Positions 1 to 9,500 of a stretch of 64,000 nucleotides of DNA are shown piece by piece. The position numbers and the translations under genes are program-made. Every line of letters begins with the position of its first letter. Position 1 is the first letter of the stretch. Below the pieces are notes generated by a model. The model saw nothing but the letters and a program-made list of their open reading frames with translations. It did not search any database and was not told where the DNA came from. This DNA comes from SZUA-545 sp050297855 (lineage in GTDB: Bacteria > Campylobacterota > Campylobacteria > Campylobacterales > SZUA-545). The stretch is from assembly GCA_050297855.1 (NCBI GenBank), contig JBNKTC010000010.1:310001-374000 (forward strand), given 5' to 3'.

Positions 1-284
1 TCAAATTCCGCGGCTTCATCGGTGGAATGGCGATGTGCCGGATCAAAGAGGGTGATGATAGGGATATGACTGCTGTTACTTTGGATAAGATGTTCATACG
101 CTTTTAGGGGACGGTCGCAGTTGATGATCATCACATCGGGAGACTTCCCGTTCGGGAGGGTATCCGCTTTTGTATCGGCTTGTACAAAATGGATCTCTTC
201 AAAATGGTATTCCAGGTAGGGTTGAAAATATTTTTGGATATGACCGGAGTTGTCAACAACGAGAACAGAAGAGATCTTACCCAT
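1..284 (-). CDS. Receiver-like response regulator, N-terminal part (cut by window edge)
   Basis: About 94 residues are visible before the left edge; the ATG is at 284. The pattern is that of a CheY-like receiver: a first strand SVLVVDNSGH, a central strand PDVMIINCDRP and a third strand HIPIITLFDP. In active receivers the central strand ends in the phospho-accepting Asp, as in the pattern PDLVLLDxxMP. Here that position is Asn (VMIIN), and the acidic pair after the first strand is reduced to one Asp. It lies 76 bases downstream of the sensor kinase stop on the same strand, so it is probably the kinase's partner or a pseudo-receiver. Its output domain is outside the window. The receiver-fold call is inference from strand pattern and context. 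Confidence 0.6.
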   Translation of the reverse strand, partial: MGKISSVLVVDNSGHIQKYFQPYLEYHFEEIHFVQADTKADTLPNGKSPDVMIINCDRPLKAYEHLIQSNSSHIPIITLFDPAHRHSTDEAAEF

Positions 285-360
285 GGATACACCATCTTTT
301 GCGGAGGTAACCTATATTATGTCACAAAAGAATGAATTTGCAGTGAATCATAAAAAAAAC

Positions 361-1908
361 TTACTGCAGGGTGATCGTAAAACGTGCCCCCTGTTCCGTA
401 TTGGCCGCGGTGATGCTGCCGCCCATATGCTGCTCGATGATCATCTTTGACATATAGAGCCCGACTCCGGTTCCCGCGGATTTGAACTTGGTGGTGAAGT
501 AGGGGTCGAAGATCTTTTCCATGATGCTCTCGTCGATCCCGCCGCCGTTGTCTTCGACGGTGACAACGGTTTTGTCGTCGTCATGGTACGCTTCGATCGA
601 AATACGGCGATCCTGGATATTGTTCTTTTCAAAAGCGTCGATGGCATTGTTGACCAGATTGACCAGGACCTGGGCGAATTCGTTTGAAAAACCGTCGGCC
701 ATGATCTCACGATCGATATCGTTGACGATGGTGACATGCTTTTCATTAAGTGCCGGACCCAGTATGGCGATGGTGTCCCGATAGGTGTCGAAGATCGCAA
801 AACGTTCTTTGGCCCTCTTGGGATCGAAAAAGTCGCGGAAATCGTCGATTGTGTGGGACATCTTCTGGATCAGTTCCATAGCGGTATCGATGTTGTCATC
901 CAGGTACTCCTGGTTCATCTCGCCGAACTGGTAGGCTACGCCGATATCCTGGATCTGGAGCGCCAGTGCATTAAGGGGCTGGCGCCATTGGTGGGCGATA
1001 TTCCCGATCATCTCGCCCATGGCCGCGAAACGGGCCTGACGCATCAGGATATGGTCCTGCTCCCGGATCTGTTCGACCTGCTCTTCGATCTTTTCAGCCA
1101 GGTGGACCGTCAGCTCTTTGAGCTCTTTGGTCTTCCTGTCTACTTCCGCTTCCAGTTTTTCATTAAAGGATTTAAGCTCCAGTTCGTTCTGGTGGACCAG
1201 GTTGATGTAGTGTTCCAGCTTTTGAAACATCTCCCGGGTCGACTCGATGATGATCTTGCGTTCGTCGTTACTCCGAGGATTGGGCAGCGACGCGGCTGAA
1301 AAGTGATCAAAGTCGATGCCCCTGAAACGGTTGGCCAGCTCTTTGAGCGGTTGGAAGAAACGCTTGATAATAAGCCAGACCGGGAGAGTCAGTGCGGCCA
1401 GGACAAGGGCAAAAAGAAGAGTGAAGCGGTTATAGTCGCCGATCTGTTTCATAAAAGAGTCTGCGGAGTAGATGAGGCAGAGGTCGATGTGGTTTTGTAT
1501 CGTCATGTGGCGTTCAAAATGGGGGATCGGTTCTTGAAAAAGCCGGGCTTCTTTATCTCCTATACGGGTGCAGGCCAGGATCTTCCCGTCGTCGCGGTGT
1601 CGGGCATAGACGTTTTTACCCGAAGCGACCCGTATTCCGAGGACATTTTTAAGGCGCAGCAGTTTCTCCATCGTCTCTTCCAGGGCTTCGCGGTTCTCAA
1701 ACTCGAGCGCGGTCCGGATATCGGGTGCGGCCAGGGTGAGGATCTCGTCCATCCGCTGCATCTCGGTCTGCTTCAGCGCACGGTAGGTGATACTGTTGTT
1801 ATAAAAATAGAAGAGGGCTACGACCGTCGTGATGACTCCGATAAAAAGCAGCGTGATCTTGTAACTGATAGAGATAAACGGTTTTTTTAACAGGGCATTA
1901 CTCATCAT
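361..1908 (-). CDS. Membrane sensor histidine kinase
   Basis: 515 residues. A membrane segment at about 16-36 and another at about 162-181 enclose a periplasmic sensor region of roughly 125 residues. A HAMP-like linker and a long charged coiled coil (about 230-290) follow. The H-box GNIAHQWRQPLN places the phosphorylated His at residue 306. The N-box NLVNNAIDA (about 418), G1 DNGGGI (about 453), F-box FDPYFTT (about 467) and G2 GTGVGLYM (about 479) are all intact, so it should be an active autokinase. It starts with ATG-ATG at 1908, overlapping the end of the YfiR-like gene by 11 bases. It is co-transcribed with two TonB receptors and a receiver-like protein, so the sensor probably reports on an outer-membrane or periplasmic ligand. 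The ligand is unknown. Confidence 0.9.
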   Translation of the reverse strand: MMSNALLKKPFISISYKITLLFIGVITTVVALFYFYNNSITYRALKQTEMQRMDEILTLAAPDIRTALEFENREALEETMEKLLRLKNVLGIRVASGKNVYARHRDDGKILACTRIGDKEARLFQEPIPHFERHMTIQNHIDLCLIYSADSFMKQIGDYNRFTLLFALVLAALTLPVWLIIKRFFQPLKELANRFRGIDFDHFSAASLPNPRSNDERKIIIESTREMFQKLEHYINLVHQNELELKSFNEKLEAEVDRKTKELKELTVHLAEKIEEQVEQIREQDHILMRQARFAAMGEMIGNIAHQWRQPLNALALQIQDIGVAYQFGEMNQEYLDDNIDTAMELIQKMSHTIDDFRDFFDPKRAKERFAIFDTYRDTIAILGPALNEKHVTIVNDIDREIMADGFSNEFAQVLVNLVNNAIDAFEKNNIQDRRISIEAYHDDDKTVVTVEDNGGGIDESIMEKIFDPYFTTKFKSAGTGVGLYMSKMIIEQHMGGSITAANTEQGARFTITLQ

Positions 1909-2428
1909 AGACCTTCGCGAACTTTAAAAAAGTTGTTTTAAAACGGATATTCGACTCAAGCAGCAGTCTTTTGTTGATAATCGGGCGTACCGATTTTCCG
2001 AAAAAGAGTCCGATCGTCGCATTCTGCTTCACATCCTCCATCCGTATGGCAAATACGACAACGCTGTGACGGACGGCAAACTCCCGTACTCGGCGGTATA
2101 TTTCCGGATCTTCCGTCTCCCCCATGATCAGCAAGGCGGTAACGGGGCGTGGCGTGCGGGCAAACTCCGCCGTCTCGATCAGAAGGGGGACCAGTTTAAA
2201 ACCGCTTACCTCCGGATTATACCGCGTGATCAATGTTTTAAGCTGTTGTGCCTCTTCCTGGGAGTATGCGTCGTAAAGAATCCCCAGACGGATGGTACGG
2301 TCATAGAGTTTATTTTCCAGGTTATAGTCATAGGCCAGGATCTTCGGGAAGATCTTTGCATAGGGTTTTAGGTCAGACAGTGCCAGGAGAAAGGAGACGA
2401 GCATCAGCCAGGTAAATAGTATACGCAT
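1898..2428 (-). CDS. YfiR/DUF4154-like periplasmic protein
   Basis: About 176 residues with an N-terminal signal sequence (MRILFTWLMLVSFLLALS). The body alternates strands and helices. The C-terminal segment, IGLFFGKSVRPIINKRLLLE then a helix, resembles the end of the YfiR/DUF4154 family, whose characterised member is a periplasmic modulator of the diguanylate cyclase YfiN. A GTG at 2434 is possible, but ATG at 2428 has the better-spaced AGGGG ribosome site. That site overlaps the stop of the upstream TonB receptor, so translation is probably coupled. Position between two TonB receptors and a histidine kinase suggests it is a periplasmic accessory that passes a signal to the kinase. That role is inference. 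Confidence 0.65.
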   Translation of the reverse strand: MRILFTWLMLVSFLLALSDLKPYAKIFPKILAYDYNLENKLYDRTIRLGILYDAYSQEEAQQLKTLITRYNPEVSGFKLVPLLIETAEFARTPRPVTALLIMGETEDPEIYRRVREFAVRHSVVVFAIRMEDVKQNATIGLFFGKSVRPIINKRLLLESNIRFKTTFLKFAKVYDE

Positions 2429-2436
2429 ACCCACCC

Positions 2437-4485
2437 CTAAAACCTGTACTCGGCTTTTAGCCAGTAGTTCCGGCCTGCCGTGGGGTAGTCATCTTTATAC
2501 GTCTGTACCGGCGCCGGGTAGGCCGCGGAAGCATCCAGCAGGTTTTTGATGCCTGCTTTAATATTCACATCCTTTATGATCGTGTGGTCGCTGAAGAGGG
2601 TAAGGTCCAGGCGGTGCTCAGCCGCCATCTCACTCCGTGTATCCCCACTCTGGCGCTGACGCGTGCCCGTATAGCGGTAGAGCAGGGCGGCACCGAGATT
2701 ACGGTAGAGGCGTTTGGAGATCCCGGCACTCCCGCTTAATGCGGCGTAGCGGTCGATCGTATTGATGTCGTTTTTTGCATGAAGATAGGAGATATGGCCC
2801 CGGATCGTCGTATCCTCAAAATAGCGTTTTTCAAATTCCGCTTCCGCCCCCTGTACGACGGCGACACCCTTGTCGGTGTAGGTTCCGAAAAAATCGTTTT
2901 GCTTCTTAAGGCCGATAAGGTTCCGCAGGACGGAGCGGTAGAGGCCGATACGGACAATCTCCTCCTGGTTGTTAAAGATGTAGGCCGCTTCCGCGGTATC
3001 GACCGTTTCGGCCTGCAGCGTCTCATCCCCTTTGACAAAAGGGTTGTTTCTCATATAGAGCTCTTGGTAATTGGGGGGACGGAAGGCCTGGGCATACTGG
3101 ATTTTGACGAGGTGGACGGGGTTCATTTCGTATACGGCCGCGACTCTCGGGGAGTAATTGGTACCGATATCGTCGTAATCGTCGTAGCGTACGCCCAGTG
3201 TTATGGTGGCCTTTTCCGTAGCACTCCACTCGTCCTGGGCATAGAGGGAACGGAGTGTCCGTGCGGGGTGTCCGCCCACCGGACCGTACTCTCCGGAAAA
3301 ACGCTGGACCGATCCGAGGGATTGGTAGGTCACATCATCGATATTGCGTTCGATGTAGCTGTCTACGATCTGCGAGTGGCTCGATTCGGCACCGAAAAGA
3401 ATCTTATGGCCGGGAAAGGCTTCGATGCCAAGCTCCACCGCCCCATACTTTTTCTCCTCTTTGGTATACAAGCCTGCGATCACCCCATCGCTATGGATGA
3501 AAGGGAAATTGAAGCCTTTGGGATAGATATAAAAGTCCCGTAAACGCAGTTCCGAAACAAGGAGGCCGGCTTTTACCTTGATTTCGGTCGTCTCGTCCAG
3601 TTCGATCCGCTGTCGGGCTTCATAGGTTTTGCGGGTGGTGCGGATATTCTCTTCGCCGTCATCGACGGGAAGGGCATCGGCCTCACCGAAGCCTTCCCCC
3701 TCCGCAGCATTTACCGAGTAGGCGGAGAGGGAGAAGCCTTTATAGGTCAGGTCAAAAAGATAAAAGCGTTCACTGTTCAGCAGTTCGGCCGATCCCGGGG
3801 CATTGGAAACGGGGATATATATCGGGTACTGCTCATATAAAATATCGGTTTTGATATCCGTGTAGGGACCGTCGCTGGCGGCATCGGTAGCGATCAAGTG
3901 CATGGAAAGGTCGGTATCTTTGTAAAAGGCGGAAACGCCTGCGTGGTGTCCGTCATGACCATGGCCGAAATCCCGGTAGCCTGCGAAGAGGGCGTTTGCC
4001 TCCTTGCGGGTGACGATATTGATCACCCCGCTGTAGGCGTATTCGCCGTAAAGGGCGGAGCCGGGTCCCCGGATCACTTCGATCCGCTCCACCGTCTCGA
4101 TGGGAAGTTTGAGTATTGAGAGGGCCGAAGAGGTAGTCGTGTCATTAAAGCCGACGCCGTTGAGCATGATCTTGGTCTTACCGGAGATGTAGGCGTTTCC
4201 GATACCCCGGACGATCAGTCCCTTGGTACTGAAACCGATCCCCGGGACCATCTCCAGGGCCTCTTTGACATTTTGAAAGCCGAAGCGTTTCAGTTCACTC
4301 TGTTGTAAGACCGTAATAAGTCCCGGGAGGTAGTCGATGTTTTTTTTGCTTTTGGTGGCCAGTTCACTCTCCTGCTCCAGAAGGGTAAAGAGTTCATCCG
4401 GATGTGACTCTTCTGCCTGGGCATACGGTTCAGGTGCCGCAAAGACAAAAGAGAGCAACAAAGTCCACGCAAAAAAAGTTCTCAT
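2437..4485 (-). CDS. TonB-dependent outer-membrane receptor (second of a tandem pair)
   Basis: 682 residues: signal peptide MRTFFAWTLLLSFVFAAP, a short N-terminal stretch, a plug domain (about 45-165, including LIVRGIGNAYISGKTKIMLN and VERIEVIRGPGSALYGEYAY), then a beta-barrel ending in the aromatic outer-membrane signal YWLKAEYRF. The barrel contains QAFRPPNYQELYM, typical of TonB-dependent receptors. It is a close paralogue of the next receptor upstream, matching over its full length, with 8 bases between them. AGGGGG at the upstream stop serves as its ribosome site. It is likely an energised importer or sensor for a metal chelate or organic ligand. The substrate cannot be read from sequence. 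Confidence 0.92.
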   Translation of the reverse strand: MRTFFAWTLLLSFVFAAPEPYAQAEESHPDELFTLLEQESELATKSKKNIDYLPGLITVLQQSELKRFGFQNVKEALEMVPGIGFSTKGLIVRGIGNAYISGKTKIMLNGVGFNDTTTSSALSILKLPIETVERIEVIRGPGSALYGEYAYSGVINIVTRKEANALFAGYRDFGHGHDGHHAGVSAFYKDTDLSMHLIATDAASDGPYTDIKTDILYEQYPIYIPVSNAPGSAELLNSERFYLFDLTYKGFSLSAYSVNAAEGEGFGEADALPVDDGEENIRTTRKTYEARQRIELDETTEIKVKAGLLVSELRLRDFYIYPKGFNFPFIHSDGVIAGLYTKEEKKYGAVELGIEAFPGHKILFGAESSHSQIVDSYIERNIDDVTYQSLGSVQRFSGEYGPVGGHPARTLRSLYAQDEWSATEKATITLGVRYDDYDDIGTNYSPRVAAVYEMNPVHLVKIQYAQAFRPPNYQELYMRNNPFVKGDETLQAETVDTAEAAYIFNNQEEIVRIGLYRSVLRNLIGLKKQNDFFGTYTDKGVAVVQGAEAEFEKRYFEDTTIRGHISYLHAKNDINTIDRYAALSGSAGISKRLYRNLGAALLYRYTGTRQRQSGDTRSEMAAEHRLDLTLFSDHTIIKDVNIKAGIKNLLDASAAYPAPVQTYKDDYPTAGRNYWLKAEYRF

Positions 4486-4493
4486 CCCGCCCC

Positions 4494-6515
4494 CTAAAAC
4501 CTGTACTCGGCTTTTGCCCAGTAGTTCCGGCCCTCTCTGGGGTAGTCATTCTCGTAACTTCCCGCCGGGGCGGGGTAGGCACTGGCCGCATCCAATAGGT
4601 TTTTGACACCGGCTCTGAGAGTGAAATCTTTTAACCCGGCGTGGTCGTCAAAGAGGGTCAGGTCGATACGGTGCTCCGCTTCCAGGGCATCCCTGTCGTC
4701 ATCGTTTTCCCGTTCGCGCTCCCCGGTATAGCGGTAGAAAAGCGCCGCACCGAAGGAGTGGTAAATGAGTGTGGAAATGCCGGCACTTCCCGTGATCCTG
4801 GCATAGCGGTTGATCAGATCGTCTTTGTTATAGACGTCGGTATAGGCCAGGTGTGCCCGTATCGTTGTCTCATCGAAAGTTCGTTTCTCAAACTCCGCTT
4901 CGACGCCCTGCACGGTCGCATCGCCCAGGTCGCTGTAGACACCATAAAAAGAGTTGGCCATCTCCATTCCGATGAGGTTCTGTATCTGGGAGCGGAAGAG
5001 ACCGAGGCGGATGATCTCTTCGTGATTGTTAAAGACATAGGCCGCCTCATAGGTATCGACCGTTTCGGCCTTGAGGGTGTCGTCACCTCCGCCGAAGGGG
5101 TTGTTCGTCATGTAGAGTTCCATATAGTTGGGGGGTCTGAAGGCGTGGGCATACTGGAGTTTGACGATATTGGTCGGGTCCAGTTCATGGACTGCGGCGA
5201 TCCTGGGAGAGGTGTTGGCCCCGATGTCGTCATAATCGTCGTAGCGCAGTCCCATTGTTACGGTCGTTTGCTCTCCCAGGCACCATTCATCCTGGGCGTA
5301 AAAGGAGGTGACATTCCGGGTGGGATATCCCCCCAGCGGTCCTTCGTCTCCGGAAAAACGCTGTACGGCGGGAAGGGGGGCAAAGGTCGCAGGATTGATG
5401 TTGTTATCGATATAGATATCGGTGATTTCCGATCGGCTCGTTTCGGCCCCGAAAAGCAGTCTATGCCCCGCGAGTGGCTCGACAGCCAGTTCGATGCCGC
5501 CATAGTCTCTTTTCTCGGTCGCCTGTGATCCCGATATGATCCCGTCGGGATAGATGTAAAAACCTTTGGGGAAAAGGTAAAAATCCTGTATTCCTAGTTC
5601 CGTGACTAAGTTGCCTGCTTTGAGTTTGAGGCGGGAAAAATCGGTGATGTCGATCACCTGCCTGGCTTCCAGCACCTGTCGCTTTATCTCAACATTGGCC
5701 TCCCCGTCATCCACAGGCAGGGCATTGGCTTCCCCGAATCCCTCCCCCTCGGTTACGTCGCTGGCATAGGCAGAGAAGGAGAACTTTTTGTATTTCAGAT
5801 CAAAGAGATAGAAGCGTTCGTTGCTGAGCAGCTCGACTGTTCCCGGGGCGTTGGAGACGGGGATGTTGGTGGAAAACTGCGGTTGGTAGAGAATGTCGCT
5901 GTCGACTTTGGTGTAGCGGCCGTCGCTGGAGAGGTCCGTGACGATCAGCTGCATCGCAAGATCCTTCCCGGTGTATGCAGCGGCGGCACCGCCCTGGCGG
6001 CCGTCATGGTGGTGGCCGAAATCTTCGTAGCCCGCAAAGAGGGCATCGGTATCTTTGACCGTGACAATATTGATCACTCCGCTGAAGGCATACTCTCCAT
6101 AGAGGGCGGAGCCGGGTCCCCGGATCACTTCGACCCGTTCGATTATCTCAACGGGAAGTCTCAGGATATAGGGGGCTGCGGAGGTGGCGGCGTCGTTAAA
6201 GGAGACGCCGTTGAGCATGATCTTGGTCTTGCCGGAGATAAAGGCGTTCCCGATCCCCCGGACGATAAGCCCCTTGTTGCTGAAGTCGATCCCGGGGATC
6301 AGCTCCAGGGCGTCTTCGACGTGCTTGAAGCCGAGGCGTTTCATCTCATCCTGTTGGATAACGGTGATCAGGCCTGGCAGGTAATCGATGTTTTTTTTCG
6401 TCTTGGTGGCCAGATCGCTCTCCTGCTCCAGCAGGGCGAAGAGCTCGTCCGATGCCGATTCGGCGGATAAAGATGATGAAAAAACAAGAAGCAGGAGCAG
6501 GAGCTTGTTTTTCAT
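4494..6515 (-). CDS. TonB-dependent outer-membrane receptor (first of a tandem pair)
   Basis: 673 residues with a signal peptide (MKNKLLLLLLVFSSSLSA), a plug domain (about 40-160) and a C-terminal barrel ending in AKAEYRF. It shares most motifs with its downstream neighbour, including the mature N-terminus (SDELFALLEQES, then TKKNIDYLPGLITV) and the plug motif VEVIRGPGSALYGEYAF. A recent tandem duplication followed by divergence of the outer loops is the simplest explanation. It begins 12 bases after the dnaE stop codon, so it may be read partly from the dnaE transcript. No Fur box is obvious in that 12-base gap. Confidence 0.92.
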   Translation of the reverse strand: MKNKLLLLLLVFSSSLSAESASDELFALLEQESDLATKTKKNIDYLPGLITVIQQDEMKRLGFKHVEDALELIPGIDFSNKGLIVRGIGNAFISGKTKIMLNGVSFNDAATSAAPYILRLPVEIIERVEVIRGPGSALYGEYAFSGVINIVTVKDTDALFAGYEDFGHHHDGRQGGAAAAYTGKDLAMQLIVTDLSSDGRYTKVDSDILYQPQFSTNIPVSNAPGTVELLSNERFYLFDLKYKKFSFSAYASDVTEGEGFGEANALPVDDGEANVEIKRQVLEARQVIDITDFSRLKLKAGNLVTELGIQDFYLFPKGFYIYPDGIISGSQATEKRDYGGIELAVEPLAGHRLLFGAETSRSEITDIYIDNNINPATFAPLPAVQRFSGDEGPLGGYPTRNVTSFYAQDEWCLGEQTTVTMGLRYDDYDDIGANTSPRIAAVHELDPTNIVKLQYAHAFRPPNYMELYMTNNPFGGGDDTLKAETVDTYEAAYVFNNHEEIIRLGLFRSQIQNLIGMEMANSFYGVYSDLGDATVQGVEAEFEKRTFDETTIRAHLAYTDVYNKDDLINRYARITGSAGISTLIYHSFGAALFYRYTGERERENDDDRDALEAEHRIDLTLFDDHAGLKDFTLRAGVKNLLDAASAYPAPAGSYENDYPREGRNYWAKAEYRF

Positions 6516-6527
6516 CGTGCTGTCACT

Positions 6528-9500
6528 TTACCCGGCTATTTTCAGTTCGGGGATCTCTTTGACCACATTTTCGATCTCCCGGGCCGAGGAGTAATTGGTC
6601 TCGATATAGACCTCCTGGAGCTTGGATTTGATGAGCAGGTTGATCTTGTGGGCCCCGGTATGCTTCTGGATCAGGGCGTAGAGTTTTTCCAGGACCTCTG
6701 CGTCGTGGCTCATATCCACTTCGATCGTGATGGGGTCGTAGGTGACCTCTTTGATCTTGGTCTTGACCTTCTCCTTGCCCGCTTTCTCCATCTCCATCAC
6801 CTTACGGCAGGCGATCTTGGTAAACTGGTCGTCTTTGGTGATGGAGACCTTGACGGCGACCGGTTTCTCCAGGTCCATCTTCTCCAGGTCCGCCAGCATA
6901 CTCTCAAAGACCATGAACTCGATATTCCCGTGGAGGTCCATCAGGTTGACGATGCCGAACTTATTCCCTTTTTTACTGATCTTGGTCGTGATATTCTCGA
7001 TCTTCCCGATAAAGAGGGCCTGGGAGTTGTCATCCAGTGTCTCGATCTGGGAGGAGAGGGTGTAGTTCATCGTTTCCAGTTTCTCCCTGTACTCATCCAG
7101 CGGGTGGCCTGATACATAGATCCCCAGCGTCTCTTTTTCCAGCTCCAGGATCTCTGTCAGACCATACTCTTCAAGCGGCGTGATCTCGATCGTGACTCCT
7201 GTCATCTCCTCGCTTTCGCCAAAGAGGGAACCGACGGTGTTTTTGCGCATCTGGTCGGCCTGCTTGACCTTTTCGACGATCTGTTCGATCTGGTTAAGCA
7301 GGGATTTCCGTGTATGTCCGAAGCAGTCCAGTGCGCCCGCTTTGATAAGGGATTCGAGTACCTTTTTATTCGCTTTTTGCGGATCGATCCGAGAGACGAA
7401 GTCCGCCAGATCGGTAAACTCGCCGTTTGCTTCCCGCTCGGCGATGATGGAGCTAAGGGCCGATTTTCCGACCCCTTTGATCGCCCCCATCCCGAACATG
7501 ATCGCGGTATTTCCGCCTTCGTACATCGGCGCGAACTGGATAAAACTCTTGTTGATATCCGGCGGAAGGAAGTCGATCTGGAGCCGCTTGATCTCGTCGA
7601 TGTACATGACGACCTTGTCGGTGTTGTCCTTTTCGCTGGTCAGCAGTGCCGACATAAACTCGGCAGGATAGTGGGTCTTGAGATAGGCGGTCTGGTAGGT
7701 GACCATCGCATAGGCGGCGGAGTGGGATTTATTGAACCCGTACCCGGCGAACTTCTCGATGAGATCGAAGAGTTTGGAGGCCTTGTCGTATTCGAGCCCC
7801 TGCTTCGCAGCCCCTTCGGAAAACTCTTTGTTGTACTTGGCCATCAGGTCGGCCTTCTTTTTCCCCATGGCCCGGCGGACGATGTCCGCTTCGCCGAGAC
7901 TGAAGCCGCCGACCGTCTGGACGATCTGCATGACCTGTTCCTGGTAGACGATCATGCCGTAGGTCGGTTCCAGCGTCTCTTTGAGAATGTCGAAGCTGAC
8001 CTCCTCGAACGGGTAGAAGGTCTTTTTACGGCCGTGCTTCCGTTCGATAAAGTCGTCCAGCATCCCCGATTCCATCGGTCCCGGTCGGTAGAGGGCCAGG
8101 ACCGCGATGAGGTCCTCGAAGTTGGAAGGCTGCAGCTTTCCGTTGAGTGCCTGCATCCCCTGGGATTCGATCTGGAACATCCCCAGTGTCTGGCCCGAAC
8201 AGACCATCTTGAACACCTCGGGATCGTCCATCGGCATCGTGGAGAAGTTGATCTCCCGTCCGTCGTACTCTTTGACCAGTTTCAGCGCGTTGTCGATAAC
8301 GTCCAGGGTTTTTAATCCTAAGAAGTCGAACTTGATCAGATCGACGTCTTCGAGGAAGTTAAGGGAGTACTGGGTGACGATCGTCTCCTCCCCGGAAGGC
8401 TTGTAGAGCGGCGTCTTGTGCCACAACTCTTCGTTGGAGATGACGACCCCCGCGGCATGCATCCCGGAGTTCCGTTTCAGTCCCTCCAGGGCCGTAGCGA
8501 ACTCCCAGACACGGGCAGCATTGGGGTCGGTATCGATCAGCTCCTTGATCTTGGGCTCTTTTTCGAACGCCTTCTCCAGCGTGATCCCCAGCTCGTCGGG
8601 GATCAGCTTGGCCATCCGGTCCGCGTCGGCATAGGAGAGTCCCAGGACCCGGCCGACATCCCGCAGGACCCCCTTGGCCAGCAGGGAACCGAAGGTGATG
8701 ACCTGGGCAACGTTGTTCCGGCCGTATTTTTCCACGACGTAGTCGATGATCTCGCCGCGGCGTGCCTGGCAGAAGTCCATATCGATATCGGGCATCGATA
8801 CCCGTTCAGGATTAAGGAACCGTTCGAAGAGCAGGTCGTAGGGGATCGGGTCGATATCCGTGATCTCCAGGGAGTAAGCCACAAGGCTTCCCGCCGCAGA
8901 ACCCCGCCCGGGACCGACGGGGATATCCATCTCCTTGGCCTGGCGGACGAAGTCCCAGACGATCAGCATGTAGCCCGGGAACTTCATGCCGTTGATAATA
9001 CCGATCTCCCGTTCCAGCCGGTCCCAGTAGACCTGGTGTTTCTCCTCGGGGATATGTTCCAGACGGCGTCTGAGTCCCTTTTCACACTCGTGTCTGAAGA
9101 GGATCTTGTCGTTTTCCAGGGAGAATTCACCCGTTTCAGGGAGCTCCAGGTTGTCTACGGCTGCAAAGTCCTTGGTGAACTTAAACGTCGGCGGTGTCGG
9201 GTCGCCCAGCTTGAGTTCCAGCTGGCACTTGTCGACGATCTCCTGGGTGTTAAGCAGCGCCTCGGGGATATCGGCAAAGAGCAGGGCCATATCTTCGGGG
9301 GATTTCAGGTAGAACTCCTGGACCGAGTGGCGCAGGCGGTTGGGGTCGTCGTAGAGTTTATTCATCGCGATACACATAAACGCCTCGTGGGGATCGGCGT
9401 AGTCTTGTTTGAGGTAGTGGGTGTCGTTGGTGGCGATGATCTTGATACCCGTCTCCTTGGAGAGGCGGATGATCTGGTCGTCGATGGCGAGCTGGTCGCC

